Origin: Chromobacterium phragmitis
GTDB lineage: Bacteria > Pseudomonadota > Gammaproteobacteria > Burkholderiales > Chromobacteriaceae
DNA length: 64,000 nt
Direction of reading: 5' to 3'
Assembly: GCF_003325475.1 (NCBI RefSeq)
Contig: NZ_CP029495.1
Span: 2,418,001 to 2,482,000 of the forward strand
Below the pieces are notes generated by a model. That model did not search any database, had not been told where the DNA came from, and worked only from the letters and a program-made list of their open reading frames with translations. Each line of letters starts with the position of its first letter. The stretch's first letter is position 1. Shown here piece by piece: positions 28,192 to 37,794 of the stretch. The position numbers were made by a program, and so were the translations under genes.

Positions 28192-28725
28192 TTAATTGCG
28201 GGCGGACGCGCACTCGACCGAGCCGGTCTTGGGCTGGTCGGGCAATTGCAGGGCTTCGGGTTTGATTGCTTGCAGATAGCAATCGGCGACCTTGAATTTC
28301 AGGTCCTTGCTGCGTACGCGATCGGCGCTGTAAAGCAAGCGCCAGAATTGCGGATTCGGCTGGCGGAAATATCCGATCACGCCGACGAAATTGGCGCCGT
28401 CGTCAATCGTGACATCCATTTCCTGCTTACTGCCGGGGACGAATAGTAATTCCTTGCGAGATAATACGGATGAGCCAAGCATATTCTCGATTGGTTTGCC
28501 ACTGGCCAAAAGGTCAGGTGTGAGTAATTTGAATTCCTGATCAGTTTTCAACTGGTAAACTTGGACCACGACGGATAGCGGTTTCCCATGTTTGTCGCGG
28601 TTCAACATCTGGCTGGCTTCAGTGCTCAGCGTGATATTCTTCGGGCCCCAGCAGCCGCCGAGCAGCGGTAGCGCAGATGCGGCGAGAATCATGCAAGTTC
28701 TTTGCCAGTGCTTAGTGAAGTCCAT
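28192..28725 (-). CDS. tssJ: T6SS outer-membrane lipoprotein TssJ
   Basis: A 177-residue lipoprotein of the TssJM envelope complex. It has a signal peptide with lipobox LLGGC (Cys25 from the chosen ATG), followed by a transthyretin-like beta-sandwich with the family stretches VVVQVYQLK and FVGVIGYFR. I chose the internal ATG because it leaves a normal-length signal peptide; a TTG five codons upstream is possible. First gene of the minus-strand T6SS unit, divergent from tagX across about 160 AT-rich bases. Confidence 0.9.
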   Translation of the reverse strand: MDFTKHWQRTCMILAASALPLLGGCWGPKNITLSTEASQMLNRDKHGKPLSVVVQVYQLKTDQEFKLLTPDLLASGKPIENMLGSSVLSRKELLFVPGSKQEMDVTIDDGANFVGVIGYFRQPNPQFWRLLYSADRVRSKDLKFKVADCYLQAIKPEALQLPDQPKTGSVECASARN

Positions 28726-28885
28726 ATAATCCACACCCAAAATAGTGGTTCATTCTACGAAATTTGCTTGTATACAGTCGGTAAAACCCTGTCTTGTTTT
28801 GATGGGGTACTTGACTTCTTTGCAAATCAAATCAAGCATATCGCGTATTTTGCAGGTTCATCAATCGTTTGTATAAAAAATCCCA

Positions 28886-29743
28886 ATGACGTTCTTAGTG
28901 CCGTTGATTGTCGCGGGTATCGTTCTCTTATTGTTGTGGCTGGGATGGAGGTTTTTCCTTGGCGGAGCCCGGCTGCAAGTGGAACAGGCGACAATCGTTA
29001 CCCCCGAGAATCTGGCGTGCCCGCCGGTTGAAATGCCTGCTGGCGACGCGGTGTCCCCACGCCTCAATTCAGGGGTTTCAGGCGCAGTTTCTTGGTTGAA
29101 AAAACGGCCTTTGGGATTGTTGTTGCCTTTGTTGACGCTGCCCTTGGTAGCTGCGGTTGTGGCAATAACGTTGCACTTTGGCGGCTATCACCAGGATCCG
29201 CAGTTCGTGCCAGGCGAGTATGCGCACGGCAGCCAGATTCGGCAGGCGTTGCTTGAGGAAAAACTGGTGCCGCCGCCGCCGCTGCCGCCCAGCGCCTTTG
29301 TCGATGCGGTGGCGGAAAAGCCGCAACTGGCGCTGGACAAGGCGGACCGCGACTGGAGTCGGATGGACCCGGTCTTTGTCCAGGATGTGCTGAGGGTGAT
29401 GGAAAGAATGAAGGCGCGCGGCTTCCCGATGGTGCTGCTGGAGGGCTACCGAAGCGCCGAGCGGCAGAACAAGCTGGCTGGCGGCAGCGTCAAGGTGACG
29501 CAAGCCAAGGGCGGCGAGAGCAAGCACCAGTATGGCCTGGCGGCCGACTTGGCGCCGGTGCGCAATGGCAAGGTGGTGATTTCCGAGCGCGATCCATGGG
29601 CGATGCAGGCCTACAACGCGCTGGGAGAGGAGGCCCAGGCTGCCGGCTTGACCTGGGGCGGCGTGTGGAGCTTCCGGGATTACGGCCACATCGAGCGCGC
29701 CGGTTCGTTGCGCGCATTGTTGGCGCAACGCAACAAAAAATGA
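28886..29743 (+). CDS. tagX: TagX-like peptidoglycan endopeptidase (M15 family)
   Basis: A 285-residue protein with two transmembrane helices (about residues 3-25 and 76-98) and a C-terminal LAS/M15 metallopeptidase domain. The zinc ligands are visible: His214 and Asp221 in SKHQYGLAADL, and His268 in DYGHIE. T6SS-linked enzymes of this kind (TagX in Acinetobacter) cut peptidoglycan so the apparatus can cross the wall. The gene is first in the plus-strand unit, 28 bases before tssM. I see no clear ribosome site at the ATG; the start could be a little downstream. Confidence 0.85.
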   Translation: MTFLVPLIVAGIVLLLLWLGWRFFLGGARLQVEQATIVTPENLACPPVEMPAGDAVSPRLNSGVSGAVSWLKKRPLGLLLPLLTLPLVAAVVAITLHFGGYHQDPQFVPGEYAHGSQIRQALLEEKLVPPPPLPPSAFVDAVAEKPQLALDKADRDWSRMDPVFVQDVLRVMERMKARGFPMVLLEGYRSAERQNKLAGGSVKVTQAKGGESKHQYGLAADLAPVRNGKVVISERDPWAMQAYNALGEEAQAAGLTWGGVWSFRDYGHIERAGSLRALLAQRNKK

Positions 29744-29771
29744 TTTCAGATCTTAAGGGAAGGTAAATTCG

Positions 29772-32700
29772 GTGTTACACAAAGGTTGGCTACGCAATGC
29801 CAAGGTGGCATCGGCCATCGGATTCTTGATCCTGATAGCGCTGATCTGGTGGCTGGGGCCCTGGCTTGGTTTGGCGTCGGTTGAGGCGCGCTTGGGCTGG
29901 ATCGTCGCGGTGATGATCGTATGGGTTCTGGCGCTGTTGATCGGCCAGGCGCTGGCCAAGCGCGCCGGCGGCTTGCTGGAAGGCATGCTGCGCCGTCAGG
30001 CAGATGACGCGGTGATCAACGCCAGCGCCGACAAGCGGGCGGAAGTGACGCTGCTGCGTCAGCGCTTGCTCGGCGCGATCGATACGCTGAAGAAGTCCAA
30101 CCTCGGCAGCGCCCGCGGCAGCGCGGCGCTGTACGAGCTGCCCTGGTACATGATCATTGGTCATCCCGCGGCCGGCAAAAGTTCCGCCATCCTGCAGTCC
30201 GGCCTGACCTTCCCGTTTAGCGACAAGAGCGGCATCCAGGGGGTCGGCGGCACGCGCAATTGCGACTGGTTCTTCTCCACCGAAGGCGTGCTGCTGGATA
30301 CCGCTGGCCGCTACGCGACCGAGAGCGAGGACCGCACCGAGTGGCTGGCCTTCCTCAAGCTGCTGAAGAAGCACCGCGCCAAGGCGCCGGTCAACGGCAT
30401 CATGGTGGCGATCAGCCTGCCGGAGCTGGCCCAGCACAACAGCGAGGGTTTCGTGCTGTACGCCCGCCAGGTGCGCGAGCGCATCCACGAGGTGTGCAAT
30501 ACTTTCGGCCTGATGGTCCCCATTTATCTGGTCTTCACTAAGCTGGACCTGCTGGGCGGCTTCGCCCAGTTCTTCCACGACGCTGGCGAGGAGGAGCGTT
30601 CCCGCGTATGGGGCGCGACCTTGTCTTCCGATCAAGGCACTGGCTTCGACGCCGGCGCCGTGGTGGCGCAGCAATTCGAGCAGCTGTACCGCGGCTTGGT
30701 GCAGATGGGCGAGGAAAAGCTGGTGGGCGCGCGCGGCGACGCGGTGAAGTCGGCCCATTTCGCCTTCCCGATCGAATTCCATGGCCTCCAGGAGGCGGTG
30801 GTCAAATTCGTCCGCATCTTGTTCGAAGAGGATCCGTACCATTCCCGCCCGTTGCTGCGCGGCTTCTATTTCACCAGCGCGTTGCAGGAAGGCGTGCCGC
30901 GCATCGTGACCGCCGGCCGTGTGCAGGGTCAGTTCGATCTATCGTCTGTGGGCATGGACAAGCATCAGGCTCCGGCATCGTACAGCTACTTCCTGCGCGG
31001 TTTGTTCCGCGAAGTGCTGTTCCCGGACCAGCACCTGATCTTCCAGCAAACCCGCCCCAGCGGCAGCCGCTGGCGGCTGGCGGGGATGGCTGCCGGCCTG
31101 GTGTCGCTGGCGGCCGTTGCCGGCTTGTGGACCTGGTCATTTGTCGGCAATCAGCAGATGGTCGCCCAGGTAAACGCCGAGCGCGTCCAGGCGCAGAAGC
31201 TCGCCGCTTCCGGCCAGCTCTATGACCGCCTGAGCGGGCTGCTGATCCTGCAGCGCCGGTTGGAGGAGTTACAGACTTACCGCCGCAACGGCGAGCCGTG
31301 GCAAATCGGGCTGGGCCTGTATCAAGGCGAGGAGCTGGAGCGGAATCTGCGCAAGGCCTATTTCGCCGGCTTGAAGGATGTGATGCTGAGTCCGGTGCAG
31401 AAGAATCTGGAAACCACGCTGGCGGCGCTGAAGCCGGGCGTGGTGCAGCCGGTCACCGTGACCGAGCCTCCGAAGCCGGAGGCCAAGCCGGAGCCGAAGC
31501 CGGTCGCCAAGCCTGCGCCCAAACCGTACAAACCACGGCCGAAACATGGGCTGCCGAATATCCAGCTGGGCGCGTTGGAACTACCGCAGCGCGCGACCAC
31601 CGCCAAACTGGACGCCTCCGCGTCTGCCGCCGGAGTCGTCGCGGCGGACGGCACGCAGCCGCAGAAGTCGCAGAAGCTGGATGTCGCCTACAACGCGCTG
31701 AAAACTTATCTGATGCTGCATGACCGTCGTCGGATGGAAGAGGCGCACCTGGCTGACCAACTGCCGCGCTACTGGCGTCCATGGCTGGAAAGCCAGCGCG
31801 GCGAATACCCGGTCGGCGAAGTGATGGCTCAGGCCGAGAAACTGGTGGCATTCTACGTCAGCCAGATCAAGGAAGCGGATCTGCCGCTGATCGACAATGA
31901 CGTCAAGGTCGTGACCGACGCGCGCGACGTGTTGCGCGGCTCGTTCAAGCAGTTGTCCGCCCAGGAGCGCGTGTTCAACGAGATCAAGGCGCGCGCCAAT
32001 ACCCGCTTCGCGCCGCTGACGGTGGCCCGCATTCTGGACAACCGCGACATGGACATCATGGCCAGCAGCCAGATGGTGGAGGGCGCCTATACCCGCGAGG
32101 CGTGGAATGCCTATGTCCGCACCGCCATCGACGAGGCCAGCAAGGGCACCATCCGCAGCGACGACTGGGTGCTGGCCTCCAGCACCCAGGACGATCTGGG
32201 CAAGGACGGCGACGTGGAGAAGAACCGCGCCGCGCTGGAGGCGCTGTACCGCGCGCAGTACATCGCCGCCTGGCACAAGTTTCTGTCCGGCGTGGTGGTC
32301 CGCGACATCACCAACCCGGCGCAGTCCGCGTCGGCGATGACCCGCCTGTCCGACAAGCAGAATTCTCCGATCAAGCTGATTCTGGCGCGGGCGGCCCTGG
32401 AAACCTCCTGGGACAATCCGTCCGAGCTGAACCGTTCGCTGGAGACCGCCAAGCGATCCGTACTCGAGAAAACCACCGAGTTCTTCAAGAGCGGCGACGC
32501 GCCGGCGGCCAAGAACGAGAAACAGTTCGGCGTGGTGGGCGCCCATTTCTCCGGCGTGGCCGCGCTGGTCAAGGGAGACAACTCGCCGATCAACGGTTAC
32601 CTGGATCAGTTGGCCAAGCTGAAGGTGAAGATGGTGGCCATCACCAGCACCGACGAACCGGGCGCGCAGGCGCGCACCGTGCTGCAGTCGACGCTGAACG

Positions 32701-33554
32701 GCTCGGGCTCCGAGCTGGGCGACACGCTGTCCTACGTCGACAACACCTTGCTCAACGGCGCGACGCCGGACACGGTGGAAATGGTGCGCCCGATGCTGGT
32801 GCGCCCGTTGTCCCAGTCGTACAGCGCGTTGCTGGGCCCGGTGGCGCAGGATATCAACCAGGCTTGGGCCAATGAGGTGCTGCCGCAGTGGCGCCAGCTG
32901 GCCGGAAAGTATCCGTTCAGCGATTCCAGCAGCAGCGCGTCGGTGGCCGACATCAACCGCTTCGTCAAGGCCAACGAGGGCACGCTGGACAAATTCATCA
33001 ACAAATACCTGACTGGCCTGGTGCAGAAGAAGGGCGACACGCTGGTGCCGCGCGCATGGGGCAATGAGGGGGTGCGTTTCAACCCGCAATTCCTCAGCGG
33101 CGTCAGCAGTCTGATGGCGCTGGCCAACACCCAGTTGCAAGACGGCGAAAATAGCCGCTTCGAACTGCAGCCGCTGCCGACGCCCGGCCTGTCCGAGATC
33201 GTGCTGAGCATAGACGGCCAGGAACTGCGCTACCGCAACGGACCGCAACAATGGCAACCGTTCAATTGGCCGGGCAGCGGCAGCGAAGGCGCGCGCATCC
33301 AGGTGGTGAATTACGCCGGCGCCAGCACCGTGGTGGGCAACCAGTCCGGCCGCATGGGCCTGATGCGCCTGTTGGCCGGCGCCAAGGTCAATGTCGATGG
33401 CGACAGCGCGGCCCAGCTGACCTGGACGCTGCCCAAGGGCAGCGGCGCGGAGGGGCAAACTGTCCGCTTCAACTTCCGCATGCTGGGCGGCGTGAATCCG
33501 CTGCAGTTGAACCGCCTGTACAAACTGACGTTGCCCGAGCGCGTGACGTTGTAA
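29772..33554 (+). CDS. tssM: T6SS inner-membrane subunit TssM (IcmF family)
   Basis: A 1260-residue protein. Two N-terminal helices (about residues 14-33 and 42-60) are followed by a cytoplasmic NTPase-like domain with an intact Walker A, GHPAAGKS (130-137). A third helix (about 437-457) precedes a large periplasmic region ending in the domain that meets TssJ. A Pro/Lys-rich stretch (about residues 564-590, repeated KPEPKPVAKPAPKP type) sits early in the periplasmic part and probably forms an extended linker. The start is GTG. The stop overlaps the tagF ATG. Confidence 0.95.
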   Translation: MLHKGWLRNAKVASAIGFLILIALIWWLGPWLGLASVEARLGWIVAVMIVWVLALLIGQALAKRAGGLLEGMLRRQADDAVINASADKRAEVTLLRQRLLGAIDTLKKSNLGSARGSAALYELPWYMIIGHPAAGKSSAILQSGLTFPFSDKSGIQGVGGTRNCDWFFSTEGVLLDTAGRYATESEDRTEWLAFLKLLKKHRAKAPVNGIMVAISLPELAQHNSEGFVLYARQVRERIHEVCNTFGLMVPIYLVFTKLDLLGGFAQFFHDAGEEERSRVWGATLSSDQGTGFDAGAVVAQQFEQLYRGLVQMGEEKLVGARGDAVKSAHFAFPIEFHGLQEAVVKFVRILFEEDPYHSRPLLRGFYFTSALQEGVPRIVTAGRVQGQFDLSSVGMDKHQAPASYSYFLRGLFREVLFPDQHLIFQQTRPSGSRWRLAGMAAGLVSLAAVAGLWTWSFVGNQQMVAQVNAERVQAQKLAASGQLYDRLSGLLILQRRLEELQTYRRNGEPWQIGLGLYQGEELERNLRKAYFAGLKDVMLSPVQKNLETTLAALKPGVVQPVTVTEPPKPEAKPEPKPVAKPAPKPYKPRPKHGLPNIQLGALELPQRATTAKLDASASAAGVVAADGTQPQKSQKLDVAYNALKTYLMLHDRRRMEEAHLADQLPRYWRPWLESQRGEYPVGEVMAQAEKLVAFYVSQIKEADLPLIDNDVKVVTDARDVLRGSFKQLSAQERVFNEIKARANTRFAPLTVARILDNRDMDIMASSQMVEGAYTREAWNAYVRTAIDEASKGTIRSDDWVLASSTQDDLGKDGDVEKNRAALEALYRAQYIAAWHKFLSGVVVRDITNPAQSASAMTRLSDKQNSPIKLILARAALETSWDNPSELNRSLETAKRSVLEKTTEFFKSGDAPAAKNEKQFGVVGAHFSGVAALVKGDNSPINGYLDQLAKLKVKMVAITSTDEPGAQARTVLQSTLNGSGSELGDTLSYVDNTLLNGATPDTVEMVRPMLVRPLSQSYSALLGPVAQDINQAWANEVLPQWRQLAGKYPFSDSSSSASVADINRFVKANEGTLDKFINKYLTGLVQKKGDTLVPRAWGNEGVRFNPQFLSGVSSLMALANTQLQDGENSRFELQPLPTPGLSEIVLSIDGQELRYRNGPQQWQPFNWPGSGSEGARIQVVNYAGASTVVGNQSGRMGLMRLLAGAKVNVDGDSAAQLTWTLPKGSGAEGQTVRFNFRMLGGVNPLQLNRLYKLTLPERVTL

Positions 33555-34585
33555 TGGAGATGAACGGCATGCCGCTCAATTTCAAGCGCACCCAGGAGGT
33601 GCCGCCGCAGTACTGCATTTTCGGCAAATTGCCGCGGCGCGCGGATTTCGTGCGCGTCAACGCCACCCATCCGGCGGCGATGCAGCTGGACCAGTTGTTG
33701 GCGCAGAGCTTGCAGAAAGTGGAGTTCACAGAGGAAGCCACGCGCGGCTATCTGGCGATGCCGCCGACCTCCTTCGTGCTGCAAAGCCGGGATCAAAACT
33801 GGCTGTCGCTGGGCGTGATCCAGCCCAGCCGCGACGAGGGCGGACGCAATTATCCGCTGGTGGCGGCGTCGCTGGTGGCGATCGACCCGGCGCTGCCGCC
33901 CACAGCCATCTTGCTGCTGGCCAACGAATTGTTCTTCACCGGCTTGCGGGAGCAACTGGCCAGCGCCATCGACAACTCGGTGGAAATGCTGGCGTGCAAG
34001 CAGTTCCTGGAGGAGCAGTTGCGTTTCGGCGCCTCTTCGGTGGCGGATATCGACCTGGCGCAGCAACTGCTGGAGAAGCACTTGACCGTGACGACGGCGG
34101 ACTCGCTGTCGCGCAGCCTGAGCGCGGCCGGCCGCGGCGACTTGGAGTCGGTATTGCTGGCCTTTGTGTTTCATCATCGGCTGCTGAAGAAATTCCGCGA
34201 CAGTCTGCCGGTGCAGGCCTATGTGCTGCCTTTGCCGGCTGCCGAGGGCGACAACGTGCTGGCCGCGGTCACTTGGCTGGCGCTGTATCACGCCGCCACC
34301 GACAACGGCGCGGCGCTGGAGCAATGCCTGATCGTGCGGCGCCCGGAAAGCCATTATCTGGTGCTGTTGCCGGCGGGTTTGAACGAGCAGATCGCCAGCC
34401 AGTGCTGGGGCGCGCCGCTCGATCCCAAGCACGTGGTGGATGTCGACGACGTGAAGGCGCCGTGGCGCAATCACCAGTCCTATGCCGAGGCGGCCTATGT
34501 GCTGGGGCGGCAGTTGAACGATCCGGGCCTGTCTTTAGCACAGTTGCGAACCGTTCTATCCAGTCTCGCGCGCAATATCGCGTAG
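33554..34585 (+). CDS. tagF: T6SS-associated protein TagF
   Basis: A 343-residue protein of the TagF family, a post-translational repressor of T6SS in Pseudomonas. The N-terminal YCIFGKLPRRADFVRV segment is characteristic of the family. The start ATG overlaps the tssM TAA (TAATG). In Pseudomonas TagF acts alongside the PpkA/PppA/Fha phosphorylation pathway; none of those partner genes is in this window. Confidence 0.88.
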   Translation: MEMNGMPLNFKRTQEVPPQYCIFGKLPRRADFVRVNATHPAAMQLDQLLAQSLQKVEFTEEATRGYLAMPPTSFVLQSRDQNWLSLGVIQPSRDEGGRNYPLVAASLVAIDPALPPTAILLLANELFFTGLREQLASAIDNSVEMLACKQFLEEQLRFGASSVADIDLAQQLLEKHLTVTTADSLSRSLSAAGRGDLESVLLAFVFHHRLLKKFRDSLPVQAYVLPLPAAEGDNVLAAVTWLALYHAATDNGAALEQCLIVRRPESHYLVLLPAGLNEQIASQCWGAPLDPKHVVDVDDVKAPWRNHQSYAEAAYVLGRQLNDPGLSLAQLRTVLSSLARNIA

Positions 34586-34625
34586 TTAGTTTTGAACCTT
34601 TTTGAACTTCTAGTAGAGAACAGCC

Positions 34626-35132
34626 ATGGGTAAGGAAAGCACTCAGAAAAAACTGTCGAGGGTCCGTCCGCCGCGCGTGCAGATCACCTATGACGTCGAG
34701 ATCGGCGATGCGATCGAAACCAAGGAGCTGCCGTTCGTGTTGGGCGTGCTGGGCGACTATTCCGGCCACAGCCAGAATCCGCTGCCGAAAATGAAGGAGC
34801 GCAAATTCGTCCAGGTGGACCGCGACAACTTCGACGAGGTGCTGAAGGGCATGGCGCCGCGTCTGGCGATGAAGGTCGACAACGCTTTGAAGAACGACGG
34901 CACCCAGCTGGGCGTGGAGTTGAACTTCGAAAACCTGTCCGACTTCGAGCCGCAGAACGTGGTTCGCCAGATCGACCCGCTGAACCAGCTGCTGGAAGCC
35001 CGTACCCGCTTGGCCGACCTGCGCAACAAACTGGCCGGCAACGACAAGCTGGAAGAGCTGCTGGATGAAGTGGTGCGCGATACCGAGAAGCTGCGCCAGA
35101 TCGGCGGCAAGAAGGAAGGAGACGAGCAGTGA
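34626..35132 (+). CDS. tssB: T6SS contractile sheath small subunit TssB
   Basis: A 168-residue VipA-like protein that pairs with TssC to build the contractile sheath. The RPPRVQITYDVEIGDA and LPFVLGVLGDYSG stretches are diagnostic. It begins a tightly coupled pair: its stop overlaps the tssC start by 4 bases. Confidence 0.97.
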   Translation: MGKESTQKKLSRVRPPRVQITYDVEIGDAIETKELPFVLGVLGDYSGHSQNPLPKMKERKFVQVDRDNFDEVLKGMAPRLAMKVDNALKNDGTQLGVELNFENLSDFEPQNVVRQIDPLNQLLEARTRLADLRNKLAGNDKLEELLDEVVRDTEKLRQIGGKKEGDEQ

Positions 35133-36607
35133 GCGCGGAATTGCAACAACAGGCGGCGCCGGCCGCGGCCGATGGCGTCAGTCTGCTCGACAGCATCATC
35201 GAGCAGAGCCGCATCGCCACCAACGATAGCGAGAAGAGCCATACCCGCGACCTGATCGGCGAATTGGTCGACCAGGTGCTGCAAGGCAGCGTCACCGTCT
35301 CGCGCGACCTGTCGGCCAGCATCGACGCCCGCATCGCCGAGATCGACCAGCTGATCTCCGATCAGCTGAATAACGTGATGCACCACGCCGAGTTCCAAAA
35401 GCTGGAAGCGTCCTGGCGCGGGCTGAACTATCTGGTGATGCAGTCCGAGACCAGCACTCAGCTGAAGATCAAGGTGTTGAACGCGTCCAAGAAGGATCTG
35501 GTCAAGGACTTCAAGGCCGCGGCCGAGTTCGACCAGAGCGCGCTGTTCAAGAAAATCTACGAGGAAGAGTACGGCACCTTCGGCGGCGCGCCTTACGCCG
35601 CGCTGGTGGGCGACTACGAATTCACCCGCCATCCGGAAGACTTCTACTTGCTGGACGAGCTGTCGCACGTGGCCGCCTCCGCCCACGCGCCGCTGATCTC
35701 GTCGGCCGATCCGGGCCTGTTCGGCCTGGAAAGCTTCTCCGACATCGGCAAGCCGCGCGATCTGGCCAAGATCTTCGACACTGTCGAATACGCGAAGTGG
35801 AAGTCCTTCCGCGAATCGGAAGATTCCCGCTACGTCGGCTTGGTGCTCCCGCACGTGCTGGGCCGCCTGCCGTACGGCCGCGACAACGTGCCGGTGGAAG
35901 CATTCGACTTCGAAGAGAACGTCGACGGCAGCAACCACGACAAATACTTGTGGACCAACGCCGCCTACGCCTACGCGGCGCGCCTGACCGACGCCTTCGC
36001 CCAATTCGGCTGGCTGGCCGCCATCCGCGGCGTGGAGGGCGGCGGCCTGGTGGAAGGCCTGCCGGCCCACACCTTCAAGACCGACGACGGCGAAGTGGCG
36101 CTGAAGTGCCCGACCGAGGTGGCGATCACCGACCGCACTGAAAAGCTGTTGTCCGATCTGGGCTTCATCTCGCTGGTGCACTGCAAGAACACCGACTACG
36201 CCGCCTTCTTCGGCGGCCAGTCGGCGCAGAAAGCCAAAACCTACAACACCGACTCGGCCAACGCCAACGCCCGGCTGTCGACGCAGCTGCCGTACATCTT
36301 CGCGGTATCCCGCATCGCGCATTACATGAAGTCCATCATGCGCGACAAGATCGGCAGCTTCGCTTCGCGCCAGAACGTGCAGGACTACCTGAACACCTGG
36401 CTGGCCCAGTATGTGCTGTTGGACGATTCCGCCAGCCAGGAAGCCAAGGCCAAGTATCCGCTGCGCGAAGCGCGCGTCGATGTGGTGGAAGTGCCGGGCA
36501 AGCCGGGCGTCTACCGCGCCGCGGCCTTCCTGCGTCCCCATTTCCAGCTCGACGAGCTGACGATTTCTTTGCGTCTGGTGGCAGAGCTGCCGCAGCCGGC
36601 GGGCTAA
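35129..36607 (+). CDS. tssC: T6SS contractile sheath large subunit TssC
   Basis: A 492-residue VipB-like sheath subunit. Typical segments are EASWRGLNYLVMQSETS, EEYGTFGGAPYAALVGDYEF and PYIFAVSRIAHYMKSIMRDKIG. The start is a GTG within the tssB stop overlap. It is followed by a G/C hairpin and then hcp. Confidence 0.97.
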   Translation: MSAELQQQAAPAAADGVSLLDSIIEQSRIATNDSEKSHTRDLIGELVDQVLQGSVTVSRDLSASIDARIAEIDQLISDQLNNVMHHAEFQKLEASWRGLNYLVMQSETSTQLKIKVLNASKKDLVKDFKAAAEFDQSALFKKIYEEEYGTFGGAPYAALVGDYEFTRHPEDFYLLDELSHVAASAHAPLISSADPGLFGLESFSDIGKPRDLAKIFDTVEYAKWKSFRESEDSRYVGLVLPHVLGRLPYGRDNVPVEAFDFEENVDGSNHDKYLWTNAAYAYAARLTDAFAQFGWLAAIRGVEGGGLVEGLPAHTFKTDDGEVALKCPTEVAITDRTEKLLSDLGFISLVHCKNTDYAAFFGGQSAQKAKTYNTDSANANARLSTQLPYIFAVSRIAHYMKSIMRDKIGSFASRQNVQDYLNTWLAQYVLLDDSASQEAKAKYPLREARVDVVEVPGKPGVYRAAAFLRPHFQLDELTISLRLVAELPQPAG

Positions 36608-36625
36608 CGCGGCGCATTGATTGCT

Positions 36626-36650
36626 TGGGGGAGTCCCGCCCCCATTTTTT
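36626..36650 (+). terminator. Possible partial terminator between tssC and hcp
   Basis: GGGGG and CCCCC arms around an AGTCCCG loop are followed directly by six T. The stem is short (5-6 pairs), so readthrough into hcp is likely. It could set the hcp level separately from the sheath genes or protect a processed hcp message. Confidence 0.5.
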
Positions 36651-36675
36651 GAACCTTGTTTAAGGAGAAGTACAG

Positions 36676-37173
36676 ATGGCTTTTGATGCATTCCTGAAGA
36701 TCGATGGCATTCCTGGCGAAAGCGGCGACGACAAGCACAAAGACTGGATCGAAATCCAATCCTTCAGCCACAAGCTGGAACAGCCGGCTCAAGCCACCGC
36801 TAGCTCCGCTGGCGGCGCTACCGCCGAACGCGTGAACCACGGCGTGTACGAAATCACCCACTTCCTGGACAAAGCCAGCCCGAAGATCTACGAAGCTTGC
36901 TGCACCGGCAAGCACATCAAAGAGATCACCATCGAGCTGTGCCGCGCAGGTGGCGACAAGGTGAAGTACATGGAAATCAAGATGGAACAAGTCCTGATCT
37001 CCAAGGTTGAGCCGCACGGTTCTGCCACCGACTCCGGCTTCCCGGCCGAAAAGGTGAGCTTTAGCTACGGCAAGATCAAGTGGACCTACACCCAGCAGAA
37101 GCGCGCCGACGGCGCCGGCGGCGGCAATGTCAGCGCCGGTTGGGACCTGACCGCTAACAAAGTTATCGCCTAA
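36676..37173 (+). CDS. hcp: T6SS tube protein Hcp (TssD)
   Basis: A 165-residue Hcp-family protein that forms the hexameric tube. The start MAFDAFLKIDGIPGES and the later GKIKWTYTQQKRADG are typical. Codon choice looks highly biased, with many GAA, AAG and GGC, as expected for an abundant protein. AAGGAG precedes the start. Hairpins lie on both sides, consistent with a separately stabilised message. Confidence 0.97.
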   Translation: MAFDAFLKIDGIPGESGDDKHKDWIEIQSFSHKLEQPAQATASSAGGATAERVNHGVYEITHFLDKASPKIYEACCTGKHIKEITIELCRAGGDKVKYMEIKMEQVLISKVEPHGSATDSGFPAEKVSFSYGKIKWTYTQQKRADGAGGGNVSAGWDLTANKVIA

Positions 37174-37192
37174 TTCCAGTCATGGAATCCTG

Positions 37193-37218
37193 ACCCGCCC
37201 GGCCCCGGGCGGGTTTTT
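37193..37218 (+). terminator. Rho-independent terminator after hcp
   Basis: Stem CCCGCCCGG / CCGGGCGGG followed by TTTTT. Confidence 0.88.
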
Positions 37219-37246
37219 AAGTTTTTCCAACTTGGGGAAAGTCGCT

Positions 37247-37684
37247 ATGAAACGTTTGTTGATCGCATTGGTGGTTGCATTGTCTTGCGCCGCCTGCAAA
37301 ACGGTGCCGAGCAAGGAGCAGGTGGAAGCCAGCAAGGCTGCCGCCGCCGCCGATGAGGCCAAGGCGCAGATTGCCAAACAGGCCGCCGCCAACTACGCGG
37401 CCGACGCTACCCTGGTTCCGTTCGAAAAAATGAGCGCCAAGCTCAATCCGGTAGGCGAAGCCCAGCTGGATCTGTTGCTGCCCAGGCTGAAGACGGCCAA
37501 AACCATTCTGGTTCGCGGCCACTGCTATCGCCGCGACATCGGCAACGCCAAGGCGGCCTCCCAGAGCCGCGCCGCCGCCGTGCGCGACTACCTGCTGAAT
37601 GCCGGCATTCCGTCCAGCAAGATCACGGTGCGTTACGACACCGAACGTCCGCTGCATGCGGCACGTCTGGTCATCGGCAACTGA
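37247..37684 (+). CDS. OmpA-domain lipoprotein of the T6SS cluster
   Basis: A 145-residue lipoprotein with a signal peptide and lipobox SCAAC (Cys17). An Ala-rich helical segment (about residues 22-50) is followed by an OmpA-C-like domain (LNPVGEAQLDLLLPRL, VRGHCYRRD, SQSRAAAVRDYL). The peptidoglycan-binding GHTD motif is altered to GHCYRRD, while the following Arg is kept. TssL here has no OmpA extension, so this protein may supply wall anchoring, as TagL-type proteins do. I chose the ATG at 37247 with GGGGAAAG upstream. Confidence 0.8.
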   Translation: MKRLLIALVVALSCAACKTVPSKEQVEASKAAAAADEAKAQIAKQAAANYAADATLVPFEKMSAKLNPVGEAQLDLLLPRLKTAKTILVRGHCYRRDIGNAKAASQSRAAAVRDYLLNAGIPSSKITVRYDTERPLHAARLVIGN

Positions 37685-37794
37685 TAGACGCGATGCGCCG
37701 CCGCCCCGTTGCGATTTCTCCGCCCGTTCGGGCGTGAGGGGTACGGAGCGGCATCACAGATTTCAAATGACCGTAACGGATATAGACAAGCGCC

